Positions 9,295 to 16,585 of a DNA stretch of 33,170 nt are shown here, piece after piece. The stretch's first letter is position 1. Every line of letters begins with the position of its first letter. The stretch comes from Brevundimonas sp. UBA5713 (GTDB taxonomy: Bacteria; Pseudomonadota; Alphaproteobacteria; Caulobacterales; Caulobacteraceae), in NCBI RefSeq assembly GCF_002419815.1, contig NZ_DIGV01000031.1:1-33170 (forward strand), read 5' to 3'. The translations under genes were made by a program, and so were the position numbers. The notes under the pieces were generated by a model. The model ran no database searches. It was not told the origin of the DNA and saw nothing but the letters and a program-made list of their open reading frames with translations.

Positions 9295-9534
9295 TTATTC
9301 CTCGACGGCGGTCGAGGGGCGGTCCTGCCCGTCGGCGCGCTCGGTAACCCACTCGCCGTGACTGTTTTGGTATTCAATACAGGCGTCCGCGTCTGGCACC
9401 TTTTGCTCGCCCGCGGCGCGGCGGGCGGCGGCGGTGGCGCTGTCGTGATCCGGATAGGTCTCGGAGTAGGTGCTGCCCAGCTGATAGGCCCAGCCGCCGT
9501 CGTGCTCCACGATGCGATAGGTGATTTGCGCCAT
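9295..9534 (-). CDS. Small DUF2188-like protein
   Basis: A 79-residue protein beginning MAQITYRIVEHDGGWAYQLG, with the pattern of DUF2188: a beta-strand pair (YRIVEHDGGWAYQ), a helix rich in alanine (HDSATAAARRAAGEQ) and a closing strand (ACIEYQNSHGEWVTE). The function of the family is unknown. I chose the ATG at 9534, which has AAGG upstream; the frame is open to 9642, but the extra 36 residues look non-coding. It ends 3 bp after the opposing YffB-like gene. Confidence 0.8.
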   Translation of the reverse strand: MAQITYRIVEHDGGWAYQLGSTYSETYPDHDSATAAARRAAGEQKVPDADACIEYQNSHGEWVTERADGQDRPSTAVEE

Positions 9535-9713
9535 GTCGAAGCCCTTGTCTGTGAGTGGTGACAGGGTAACGCGCGGGGTCGGGATAAGGCTTCGTCGCGA
9601 CCTTACGAAGATTTCATCCGAAAAGACGCATCTATAGGCCATGCTGGTGGCCTCTCAAGGACATAACAGGCCATCGTCAGGCGGTGGCTATCCCTGAGAC
9701 AAGGAATTGCGTC

Positions 9714-10115
9714 ATGGAAGAAATGGTCGCCATTATCGCCATTGTAGCGGTGTTCGGCAGCTTTGCGGCTGTGTTCATCATGCCGAGCTATTTCACGCAC
9801 CGCTCCCAGAAGGAGATGCAGAAAACGGTCCGCTCGGCGATTGCCGAAGGCCAGAACCTGCCAGCCGAACTGATTGATGTGCTGACGCGCGATGTGCGGA
9901 AAGGTTTGCCGTCGCGCAGCCGCGATATCCGTCGTGGCGTTCTGTGTGTGGCGGGTGCTATCGGCTTGGCTCTGTTGGGCCAGTTCACCACTCTGAGCTT
10001 TGGCTTCGGCGAAGGTCAACGCATCTCCAACGGCCTGCTGGGCGTGGCGTGTCTGCCGCTGATGTTCGGCATTGCCTATCTGGTGCTGGCACGGTTCAAC
10101 AAGGACCGCGACTAG
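9714..10115 (+). CDS. Small membrane protein, DUF6249-like, first gene of an ECF sigma operon
   Basis: A 133-residue protein with an N-terminal hydrophobic helix (about residues 4-25), a charged cytoplasmic segment (about 30-78, with KEMQKTVRSAIAEGQNLPAELI), and two further helices (about 79-98 and 107-127). This layout matches DUF6249 proteins, which are commonly encoded just before an ECF sigma factor in Caulobacterales; that recognition is from memory. AAGGAA precedes the ATG at 9714, and an upstream in-frame ATG at 9684 is less likely. The sigma gene begins 21 bp downstream. It may sense or gate the sigma factor, but no function is established. Confidence 0.82.
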   Translation: MEEMVAIIAIVAVFGSFAAVFIMPSYFTHRSQKEMQKTVRSAIAEGQNLPAELIDVLTRDVRKGLPSRSRDIRRGVLCVAGAIGLALLGQFTTLSFGFGEGQRISNGLLGVACLPLMFGIAYLVLARFNKDRD

Positions 10116-10135
10116 AGCACGGCGGGGAGGGCGAT

Positions 10136-10708
10136 ATGGCAGGCGCGCAGTCCCGTCCTTTGACGGACATGCATGACGTGGAACTGGCGGGGCTGGCAGC
10201 CCTGGGCGGGCGGCGCGAGTTCGGTGAACTGGTGCGCCGTCACTCATCCATGGTGCGTGGTCTGTTGCGCCGAATGGGGGCCCAGCCCGCACTGGCCGAC
10301 GATCTGGCGCAGGACGCCTTTATGATCGCCTATGAAAAATGCGGGGCCTATCGCAACGAAGGGCATTTCGGAGCGTGGGTCGGGCGGATCGCGGCGCGGC
10401 TTTATTTGCGCCAGATGCGCAAAGAGGCCCGCTATGTGGAGGCCTTGCCCGACGATGTGCTGGAAACACTCGAGATCGACAGCATCGGGCGCGTCGATCT
10501 GGATACGGCGCTGAAAGCGCTGAGCGAGCCGGAGCGCCTGTGTGTGTCGCTGTGCCACGGGGCAGGGCTGACGCACGAGGAGATCGGTGTGTCGCTGGAT
10601 CTTCCACTGGGGACTGTGAAATCACATGTCAAACGTGGTCTGGATAAACTTCGCGCGCGGCTGCTGCCGGCGCATGAGGACAGCCGGAGGGTTTGGAATG
10701 TCGGTTGA
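10136..10708 (+). CDS. ECF-type RNA polymerase sigma factor
   Basis: A 190-residue alternative sigma factor. Region 2 lies at about residues 29-97, with the DDLAQDAFMIAYEK core and the FGAWVGRIAARLYLRQMRKE part that melts and reads the -10 element. Region 4 lies at about 122-175, with the HTH THEEIGVSLDLPLGTVKSHVKRGLDKLR for the -35 element. There is no region 1 or 3, as expected for ECF factors. The ATG at 10136 has GGGGAGG just upstream. It is followed, with an 11-bp overlap, by a small membrane protein and preceded by a DUF6249-like one. The ECF group was not determined, and no classical zinc anti-sigma domain is encoded nearby. Confidence 0.93.
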   Translation: MAGAQSRPLTDMHDVELAGLAALGGRREFGELVRRHSSMVRGLLRRMGAQPALADDLAQDAFMIAYEKCGAYRNEGHFGAWVGRIAARLYLRQMRKEARYVEALPDDVLETLEIDSIGRVDLDTALKALSEPERLCVSLCHGAGLTHEEIGVSLDLPLGTVKSHVKRGLDKLRARLLPAHEDSRRVWNVG

Positions 10709-11102
10709 TGATTTTGACCCCGCTATCGAGCGTGAATATCGCGTGCTGCCGTCGATGCCTGATTCGTCCTTGTTTCAGGCCGATATGGAAATGCGGATCC
10801 ATAAACGTTCGCTGCGGCGTCGTCTTTTTATCGGTCTGGCGGGCCTTGTCGGCCTTTTCTTCTTTGTTCGCGAGATCATTGGCCTGCGCTTTATCTTCGC
10901 CCTTCAGGACAAGCCGGAGGCCGAGCTGGTGCGCCGTCAGGTGGGCGAGGCTATGAGAATGTTACGCCAGACGGCCACGAATCTGGGGCTGGACGACGTA
11001 GGTTTGGGGGCTCTGGACGGGCCGCAACTGTTGATTTTGATCAGTATAGCCCTGACGGCTCTATTGGCCGGAGCGGCAATCCGATTGTCGCAATCGCTGT
11101 AA
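10698..11102 (+). CDS. Putative membrane anti-sigma partner (unrecognised family)
   Basis: A 134-residue protein with a cytoplasmic N-terminus of about 42 residues (charged, ending in the basic HKRSLRRR), a transmembrane helix at about 43-61, a 50-residue loop, and a second helix at about 110-130. The start at 10698 overlaps the sigma-factor stop by 11 bp and has GGAGG upstream, so synthesis is probably coupled to the sigma factor. The position suggests an anti-sigma factor, but the N-terminal part is shorter than a standard anti-sigma domain and lacks a zinc motif. I do not recognise the family. Confidence 0.75.
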   Translation: MSVDDFDPAIEREYRVLPSMPDSSLFQADMEMRIHKRSLRRRLFIGLAGLVGLFFFVREIIGLRFIFALQDKPEAELVRRQVGEAMRMLRQTATNLGLDDVGLGALDGPQLLILISIALTALLAGAAIRLSQSL

Positions 11103-11249
11103 GATCGCCGTTTTCCCGCCGCCTTCGACCATTATTCGATAAAAAACGATGGCTAAGGAATAACGCCTGCGTTGCGGGCGGCGACGGGACACTTTAGGGT
11201 CGCGTCGAATTTGCCACCCGTGTTTTCAACGGCTTTTGGGGCGACTGTC

Positions 11250-12041
11250 TTGGTTGATGTCTTCGAACAGGTCGAAGAGGAGCTTCGCTCCGAACGTTAT
11301 AAGCGTCTGGCACGCACTTGGCTGCCGATCGGTGCCGGTGTGGGTGCGGTCGCGCTGATTGGTGCTCTGGGCTGGTGGGGCTATCAGTCCTGGCAGACCA
11401 ATGAGGCCGACAAGGCTTCGGCGGCTTATGAGCGTGGGCTCGAGGCCTTGCAGGCTGGTAATGCCGAGGGCGCGAACACCGCCTTCGAGGAAGCCGCAGG
11501 TTCGGCTTCCAAGGGCTATAAGGTTCTGGCTCTGATGCAACAGGCTGGCATTGCGGTCGACCAGAACAAGATCAAAGAGGCTGTGGCCCTGTTTGACGAA
11601 GCGGCCAAGGCCAGCGGCGACCCCGTCCTGTCCGATCCGGCCGCTCTGAAGGCAGCCTATCTGCTGATCGACACCGCGCCGCTCGAAGAGGTCCAAAAGC
11701 GTCTTGAGCCGCTGACCGGTGACAAGCGCCCGTTCCGCGCTATGGCGCAGGAAGCCTTGGCCATGGCCATGCTGCAGCACGGCAAGTCTGCCGAAGCGCG
11801 TGAAGTCTTCGTGCAACTGCAACTGGGTCAGGATGCGCCGGAAGCGGTGCGCCAACGCGCCCAGCTGGCTGTGCAGACGATTGACGCCGGTACCTTTGGT
11901 GTGCTGCCGAAGATCGTGACTGAAGCGGCCAAATTGCCTGCTGTCGCCCCGCAGGCTGCACCGCAGGCTCAGGTGCCTCAAGCCGCTGCTCCGGGAGCCG
12001 CCGAGGCTGCTGCCCCGACCGCCCAGCCCCAAGCCCAGTGA
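11250..12041 (+). CDS. YfgM-like TPR protein of the inner membrane
   Basis: About 263 residues. A short cytoplasmic N-terminus (VDVFEQVEEELRSERYKRLARTW) precedes one transmembrane helix (about residues 24-44), and the rest is periplasmic TPR-type helices rich in Ala, Gln and Lys, ending in an Ala/Pro/Gln tail from about residue 230. This is the TPR_21/YfgM architecture; YfgM in E. coli associates with SecYEG and periplasmic chaperones, and the same order yfgM-bamB-der is seen there. No ATG fits: TTG at 11250 after GGGGCGA is the best start, with GTG 11220 and TTG 11172 as alternatives. It lies directly before bamB, in one operon. Confidence 0.85.
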   Translation: MVDVFEQVEEELRSERYKRLARTWLPIGAGVGAVALIGALGWWGYQSWQTNEADKASAAYERGLEALQAGNAEGANTAFEEAAGSASKGYKVLALMQQAGIAVDQNKIKEAVALFDEAAKASGDPVLSDPAALKAAYLLIDTAPLEEVQKRLEPLTGDKRPFRAMAQEALAMAMLQHGKSAEAREVFVQLQLGQDAPEAVRQRAQLAVQTIDAGTFGVLPKIVTEAAKLPAVAPQAAPQAQVPQAAAPGAAEAAAPTAQPQAQ

Positions 12042-12061
12042 TTCTGACCGGAAGTTTGTCC

Positions 12062-13483
12062 ATGAACCGAACGCTGAAAATCGCCCTGATGTGCGGTCTG
12101 GCCGCGACTGTCGCCTCGTGCGGCACCGTGAAAAAGGTCCTGCCTTTCGGTCTTGGCAACGACGAAGGCCCGACCGCTGTGGCCACCGAGGGCGAGCGTA
12201 TCTCGATCCTCGAGTTCGAGCAGCAGCTGGCTCCGTCGCCAGCCCTGTCGGGTCGTGACTTCTTCATCCCCGGTCCCACCGCCGTTACCGCCTGGCAGCA
12301 GCCGGGTGGCAATGCCGAAAACGAAGTCGGTCACGTGATCGCGGCCCCTGACTTCACCATCGCCTGGCGTCGTGACATCGGCACCAAGTCGGACCGTATG
12401 AAGCAGGTCACCTCTCCGGTGGTGGCTGCCGATGGCCGCATCTATGCCATGGACGGGGAGGCGACCGTTTCGGCGGTGGATGCCAACACGGGCCAAGTGG
12501 TCTGGAAAGCAGATCTGAAGTCCTCCGAGAATGACAGCGGTCGCCGCGTTCTGGGCGTGTCGCTGGGCGGCGGCGGTTCGGGTGGTGGCTTCGGCGGCGG
12601 CGTGGCCGTGTCGGGTGGCAAGGTTTTCGTCGCCTCGGGCTATCGCCATGTGACGGCGCTGGATGCGGCGAACGGCAATGTGCTGTGGCAGCAGGAAACC
12701 GACCTGCCGGTGCACGGTGCGCCGACTGTGGCCGGTAACCGCGTCTATGTCGTGGACGTGGACAACCAGCTGCTGGCGCTGGACATGAACACCGGCTCGC
12801 AGCTGTGGTCATATCGCGGCATCACCGAACCGGCTCGCATTCTGCGTGCCTCCAGTCCGGCTGTATCGGGCGAGACGGTGATCGCGCCCTTCTCCTCGGG
12901 CCAGCTGGTGGCGCTGCAAGCGACCAACGGCCAGCCGGTGTGGGAAGAGGTGCTGTCGCGTACCAGCCGCACCAACGCCCTGTCGGAACTGCGCGACATC
13001 GCCGGTCGTCCGGTGATCAGCCGTGGCTTCGTCTATGCCGTCAGCCAGTCGGGCGTGCTCCAGTCGATGGATGTTCGTACCGGTGCGGCGCGCTGGGAAC
13101 TGCCGATCGCGGGTGTGAACGCCCCGCTGGTGGTGGGTGATGTGGTCTATGTGGTGTCCAAATCGGGCGAGCTGACCGTCATCAACCGCGATTCCGGTCA
13201 GGTTTACTGGACCCGTGACCTGAACGAAGGTCGCGTGCGTCGCGAGGGCGGTTTCCTTGGTTTTGGCAAGCGTACCGTGCGTCCGGTGTGGTCTGGCCCT
13301 ATTCTGGCCAGCAATCGTCTGGTATTGGTCAACTCCGATGGCGAGCTCATTGGTCTTGATCCCAAGACCGGTACGCAGACCGCCCAACTGAAACTGGGGG
13401 CTCCGGCCTATATTGCGCCTGCCGCTTATAACGGCGCGCTTTATGTACTGACCGACGACGCCCGCCTCATCAGCATCCGCTGA
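12062..13483 (+). CDS. bamB: Outer-membrane assembly lipoprotein BamB (PQQ beta-propeller)
   Basis: A 473-residue lipoprotein of the BAM complex, which inserts beta-barrel proteins in the outer membrane. The signal ends in TVASC, giving lipidated Cys20. The mature part is an eight-bladed propeller with repeats of PQQ type, such as AVDANTGQVVWKADL, ALDAANGNVLWQQE, ALDMNTGSQLWSY and VINRDSGQVYWTRDL. The start at 12062 has GGAAG upstream; a GTG at 12038 that overlaps the previous stop lacks one and would spoil the signal peptide. It is longer than E. coli BamB (392) because of an N-terminal linker and a glycine-rich insertion (about residues 165-183). Confidence 0.93.
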   Translation: MNRTLKIALMCGLAATVASCGTVKKVLPFGLGNDEGPTAVATEGERISILEFEQQLAPSPALSGRDFFIPGPTAVTAWQQPGGNAENEVGHVIAAPDFTIAWRRDIGTKSDRMKQVTSPVVAADGRIYAMDGEATVSAVDANTGQVVWKADLKSSENDSGRRVLGVSLGGGGSGGGFGGGVAVSGGKVFVASGYRHVTALDAANGNVLWQQETDLPVHGAPTVAGNRVYVVDVDNQLLALDMNTGSQLWSYRGITEPARILRASSPAVSGETVIAPFSSGQLVALQATNGQPVWEEVLSRTSRTNALSELRDIAGRPVISRGFVYAVSQSGVLQSMDVRTGAARWELPIAGVNAPLVVGDVVYVVSKSGELTVINRDSGQVYWTRDLNEGRVRREGGFLGFGKRTVRPVWSGPILASNRLVLVNSDGELIGLDPKTGTQTAQLKLGAPAYIAPAAYNGALYVLTDDARLISIR

Positions 13484-13514
13484 CCTTGTACAAAAATTGC
13501 GTTAGAAGGCCGAC

Positions 13515-15140
13515 ATGGCTCTGAAGATCGCCATCGTCGGCCGCCCCAATGTGGGCAAGTCGACACTGTTCAACCGCCTCGTCGGCAAGCGCCTTGCGCT
13601 GGTCGATGATCGCCCCGGTGTGACCCGTGACCGTCGCTATGCCGACGGCAACATCGGCGACATGGACCTGACCCTGATCGACACGGCAGGTTATGAGGAC
13701 GTCACCGACGAAAGCCTTGAAGCCCGCATGCGCGAGCAGACCGAGGCCGCCATCGACGACGCCGATGTCATCCTGTTCACCATGGATGCCCGCGAGGGCG
13801 TGACCCAGTTGGACCGCATCTTTGCGGACCGTCTGCGCGGTGTGCACAAGCCGGTCATCCTGCTGGCCAACAAGTCCGAAAGCCGCGAAAGCTCGGGTGG
13901 TGTGGGCGAAGCCTACAGCCTCGGCTTTGGAGAGCCGGTGGCCATCTCTGCCGAGCACGGCGAGGGTATGGCCGACCTGTATCAGGCGCTGGTGCGCGCG
14001 TCCGAGGACGTATTCATCGAAGAAGTGGACGAGCCTGAAAAGCCGATCCGCATCGCCGTGATCGGTCGCCCGAATGCCGGTAAATCGACCCTGATCAACC
14101 GTCTGATCGGCGATGATCGTCTGCTGACCGGCCCGGAGGCCGGCATCACGCGTGATTCGATCTCGGTGGACTGGCAGTATGAAGGCCAGAACATCCGTCT
14201 GATCGACACCGCCGGTATGCGCCGTAAGGCCCGCGTGCAGGAAAAGCTGGAAAAGCTGTCGGTCGCCGACACCATCCGCGCCATCACCTTTGCCGAGGTG
14301 GTCGTACTGGTGATGGACAAGGACGACGCCTTTGACACGCAGGACCTGCAGCTGGCCGATCTGGTCGAGCGGGAAGGGCGTGCGCTGGTTTACGTGGCCT
14401 CCAAGTGGGACCTCGAGGAAGAACCGCAGGCGCGTCTCACCAAGCTGAAACAGATGGCTGACGACAAGCTGCCGCAGCTGAAAGGCTCGGAGTTTGTCGC
14501 TCTGTCCTCGTTCAACGGCCGTGGTGTCGACCGCCTGATGCCGGCGATCCTCAAGGCCTATGAGACGTGGTCCGTGAAGGTCAAAACCAAGGACCTTAAC
14601 GACTGGCTGGCGATGGCGACTCAACGCCACCCGCCGCCCGCCGTGGATGGCAAGCGTATCAAGCCGAAATACATCGCCCAGATCAAAGCCCGCCCGCCGA
14701 CGTTTGTTCTGATGGCGACGCGCGCGGCCTCGATGCCAGATCACTACAAGCGTTATCTGGTGAATTCGATCCGCGAGTCCTTCGATCTGAAGGGCGTACC
14801 GATGCGGTTGAACGTCAAGTCCTCGGGGGCTAACCCCTATGCCGAGGGCGGCGCCAAGTCGGGTCCGGAACGCTTCAAGGGCGCGGCCAAGACCGCCCCG
14901 CGCAAGGTGCTGAAGGCTGAGAAGGAAGAGAAGCTCTCGAACCTGCCGGGCAAGGCGCTGGAGCAGAAGTCCAAGGCCGGTATCAAACCCAAGGTCAAAC
15001 CGCTGGGCGGACTGAAAGCCTCTTCGTCCAAAAAGTCGGGCACCAATGTCTTTGTGGGCAAGGGTGCACGGGGCGGGGCCCGTCAGGTGTCGCGTTCGGG
15101 CCGTGTCCGTACCGGCCAAAAGGGCGGCGCAAAGCGTTAA
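13515..15140 (+). CDS. der: Ribosome biogenesis GTPase Der (EngA)
   Basis: A 541-residue double GTPase needed for maturation of the 50S subunit. G-domain 1 has GRPNVGKS (9-16), DTAG (56-59) and NKSE (119-122, in place of NKxD, a common alphaproteobacterial form). G-domain 2 has GRPNAGKS (184-191), DTAG (231-234) and SKWD (296-299). The KH-like domain follows to about residue 435. The chain then runs on for about 100 residues of Lys-, Gly-, Ala- and Ser-rich sequence, beyond the usual length of 440-490. The ATG follows AGAAGG. A rho-independent terminator follows at 15166-15195, so it ends the yfgM-bamB-der operon. Confidence 0.97.
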   Translation: MALKIAIVGRPNVGKSTLFNRLVGKRLALVDDRPGVTRDRRYADGNIGDMDLTLIDTAGYEDVTDESLEARMREQTEAAIDDADVILFTMDAREGVTQLDRIFADRLRGVHKPVILLANKSESRESSGGVGEAYSLGFGEPVAISAEHGEGMADLYQALVRASEDVFIEEVDEPEKPIRIAVIGRPNAGKSTLINRLIGDDRLLTGPEAGITRDSISVDWQYEGQNIRLIDTAGMRRKARVQEKLEKLSVADTIRAITFAEVVVLVMDKDDAFDTQDLQLADLVEREGRALVYVASKWDLEEEPQARLTKLKQMADDKLPQLKGSEFVALSSFNGRGVDRLMPAILKAYETWSVKVKTKDLNDWLAMATQRHPPPAVDGKRIKPKYIAQIKARPPTFVLMATRAASMPDHYKRYLVNSIRESFDLKGVPMRLNVKSSGANPYAEGGAKSGPERFKGAAKTAPRKVLKAEKEEKLSNLPGKALEQKSKAGIKPKVKPLGGLKASSSKKSGTNVFVGKGARGGARQVSRSGRVRTGQKGGAKR

Positions 15141-15165
15141 GCTGCGGCCTGAATGGCAAGAAAGC

Positions 15166-15195
15166 AGGGCGATCCACTATCGGGTCGCCCTTTTT
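15166..15195 (+). terminator. Rho-independent terminator after der
   Basis: AGGGCGATCC pairs with GGGTCGCCCT (10 bp, one G-T pair) around the loop ACTATC and is followed by TTTT. It lies 26 bp after the der stop. Confidence 0.85.
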
Positions 15196-15267
15196 CATGC
15201 CTGTATCGTGATTGGCGTCCGCTCCGGTCAACTGCCAGCGTCTGGTGGAAGAGATACGGAGACAATC

Positions 15268-15726
15268 ATGACGGTCATGGCGGCTTTGTTGAGCGCACTG
15301 GCTCTGGGGGCGACGCCCGCTCAGGACGCGGATGTTGTGGTCGATTGCGACACCGCCGGATCGACGATGGAGCTGAACATCTGCGCTGCCAGAGAGGTTG
15401 AGGCGCTGAAGGGGACCTTGGCAGTCTACACCGAGGCGGCCTATGCGCTGATCCGCGAGATGGACGACGGCGATCCCGAGGCCCTAGTCTCCGAGATCAC
15501 AGACGATGAAAAGCTCTGGAGGGCCTATGTCGAGGCGGCCTGCGGCGCGGTCTATACCCAATGGTCGTCAGGCACGATCCGAAATGTGATGGCCGCCAGC
15601 TGCGAGATGGATTTGATCCGCGAGCGCACCCATCACATCTGGCGCGAATATCTGGTCACTATGGAGGGTCTGGCAAAACTGCCGGAGCCAGAACTGAGGG
15701 GTCACGCCTTCATATCCGAGGACTGA
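15268..15726 (+). CDS. Secreted LprI-like (DUF1311) protein
   Basis: A 152-residue protein with an N-terminal signal (MTVMAALLSALALGATPA). The mature chain has the DUF1311/LprI pattern: an early cysteine in DCDTAGSTMELNIC, a helix containing a second cysteine, AYALI, then W.AYVEAACGAVY and MAASCEMDLIRERTHHI, giving the usual paired cysteines for disulfides. Family members include periplasmic lysozyme-inhibitor-like proteins, but most have no known function. GGAGA precedes the ATG at 15268. It is a single gene between two terminators. Confidence 0.8.
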   Translation: MTVMAALLSALALGATPAQDADVVVDCDTAGSTMELNICAAREVEALKGTLAVYTEAAYALIREMDDGDPEALVSEITDDEKLWRAYVEAACGAVYTQWSSGTIRNVMAASCEMDLIRERTHHIWREYLVTMEGLAKLPEPELRGHAFISED

Positions 15727-15735
15727 CAGCAAAAA

Positions 15736-15764
15736 GGCCGCCTCTCGGAGAGAAGCGGCCCTTT
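15736..15764. terminator. Bidirectional terminator between LprI-like and SDR genes
   Basis: GGCCGC (15736) pairs with GCGGCC (15755), with an inner CTC/GAG extension. Five A residues lie on the left and CTTT on the right, so it can serve both converging genes. Confidence 0.75.
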
Positions 15765-15769
15765 GACAT

Positions 15770-16519
15770 TTAGTGGGCCTGTGCGGCCTTCCAGTCCTTG
15801 AAGCGGGTGAACAGCGGCGGTTCCTTGTCGCCGCGGGCCAGTTCCACCATCAGGGGGGTGATCTCCTGCGGATGCGGCAGGATCAACGGGTCTTCGCCCG
15901 GGAAGGCCTGGGCGCGCAGGCCGGTGCGCATCCGGCCCGGATCGACGATGGCAATGCGGATCGGCATGGATTCGACCTCGTCGGCCCAGCAGCGCATCAG
16001 GTTCTCGGCACCGGCCTTGGTAGCCGCATAGGCCCCCCAGAAGGCGCGAGGCTCGGACGCGACGCTGGTGGTCAGATGGATCACGCGTGCCGCCGTCGAG
16101 GCCTTCAAAAGAGGCTCCAGCGAGCGGATCAGGCGATAGACGCCGGTGAAGTTGACCTTCTCGATCTTGGCAAAGCCGCGCGGGTCGGCGTGGCTGACCG
16201 GCGTCAGGCCCTCTGCGCCCATGGTGGCGGCGGCCTGAACCCAGATGTCCAGCTTGCCAAAACGCTCATACAGGGCACCGCCCAGACGGTCGATCGCTCC
16301 GCCGTCAATGATGTCGAACGGGATAAGGGTGGCGTGCTTGCCAGTGGCGGCAAAGATTTCGTCGTCCAGCTCTTCCAGCCCGCCTTGGGTGCGGGCGGCG
16401 GCGATGACGTGGGCCCCCGCCTTGGCCAGTGCCAGAGCGGTTTCGCGGCCAATGCCACGCGAAGCCCCGACAACCAGGGCAATACGATCTGCGAGAGGAA
16501 GGGTAGCGGTATCGGACAT
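15770..16519 (-). CDS. SDR-family NAD(P)-dependent oxidoreductase
   Basis: A 249-residue classical short-chain dehydrogenase/reductase. The nucleotide-binding loop is GASRGIG (residues 18-24), the catalytic serine lies in LTTSVAS (about 152), and the YxxxK pair is Tyr164-Lys168 in YAATK. The usual NNAG segment is replaced by VQAAATMG. AARTQ after the second strand suggests NADP preference, weakly. The substrate cannot be told from sequence. It follows the purF terminator on the same strand and is probably expressed on its own. Confidence 0.92.
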   Translation of the reverse strand: MSDTATLPLADRIALVVGASRGIGRETALALAKAGAHVIAAARTQGGLEELDDEIFAATGKHATLIPFDIIDGGAIDRLGGALYERFGKLDIWVQAAATMGAEGLTPVSHADPRGFAKIEKVNFTGVYRLIRSLEPLLKASTAARVIHLTTSVASEPRAFWGAYAATKAGAENLMRCWADEVESMPIRIAIVDPGRMRTGLRAQAFPGEDPLILPHPQEITPLMVELARGDKEPPLFTRFKDWKAAQAH

Positions 16520-16552
16520 AGCCCGCTGATAGCGCGGTGCGGCCCTATAAGA

Positions 16553-16581
16553 AAGGGTCGCCGGATGATCCGGCGGCCCTT
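16553..16581 (-). terminator. Rho-independent terminator after purF
   Basis: AAGGGTCGCCGG pairs with CCGGCGGCCCTT (12 bp, one G-T pair) around loop ATGAT. On the minus strand it is followed by TCTTAT. It begins 4 bp after the purF stop. Confidence 0.85.
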
Positions 16582-16585
16582 TTGA

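Noticed and set aside
11172..11249. Upstream in-frame starts for the YfgM-like protein (TTG 11172, GTG 11220)
   Set aside because: They add residues unlike the family N-terminus and lack a good ribosome site compared with 11250, although this is not certain.
13470..15119. A 549-codon open frame antisense to almost all of der
   Set aside because: It mirrors the codon periodicity of der; the translation has no family signature and der itself is certain. Similar long antisense frames over gltS-like, fbpC, phhA and the receptor gene are rejected for the same reason.
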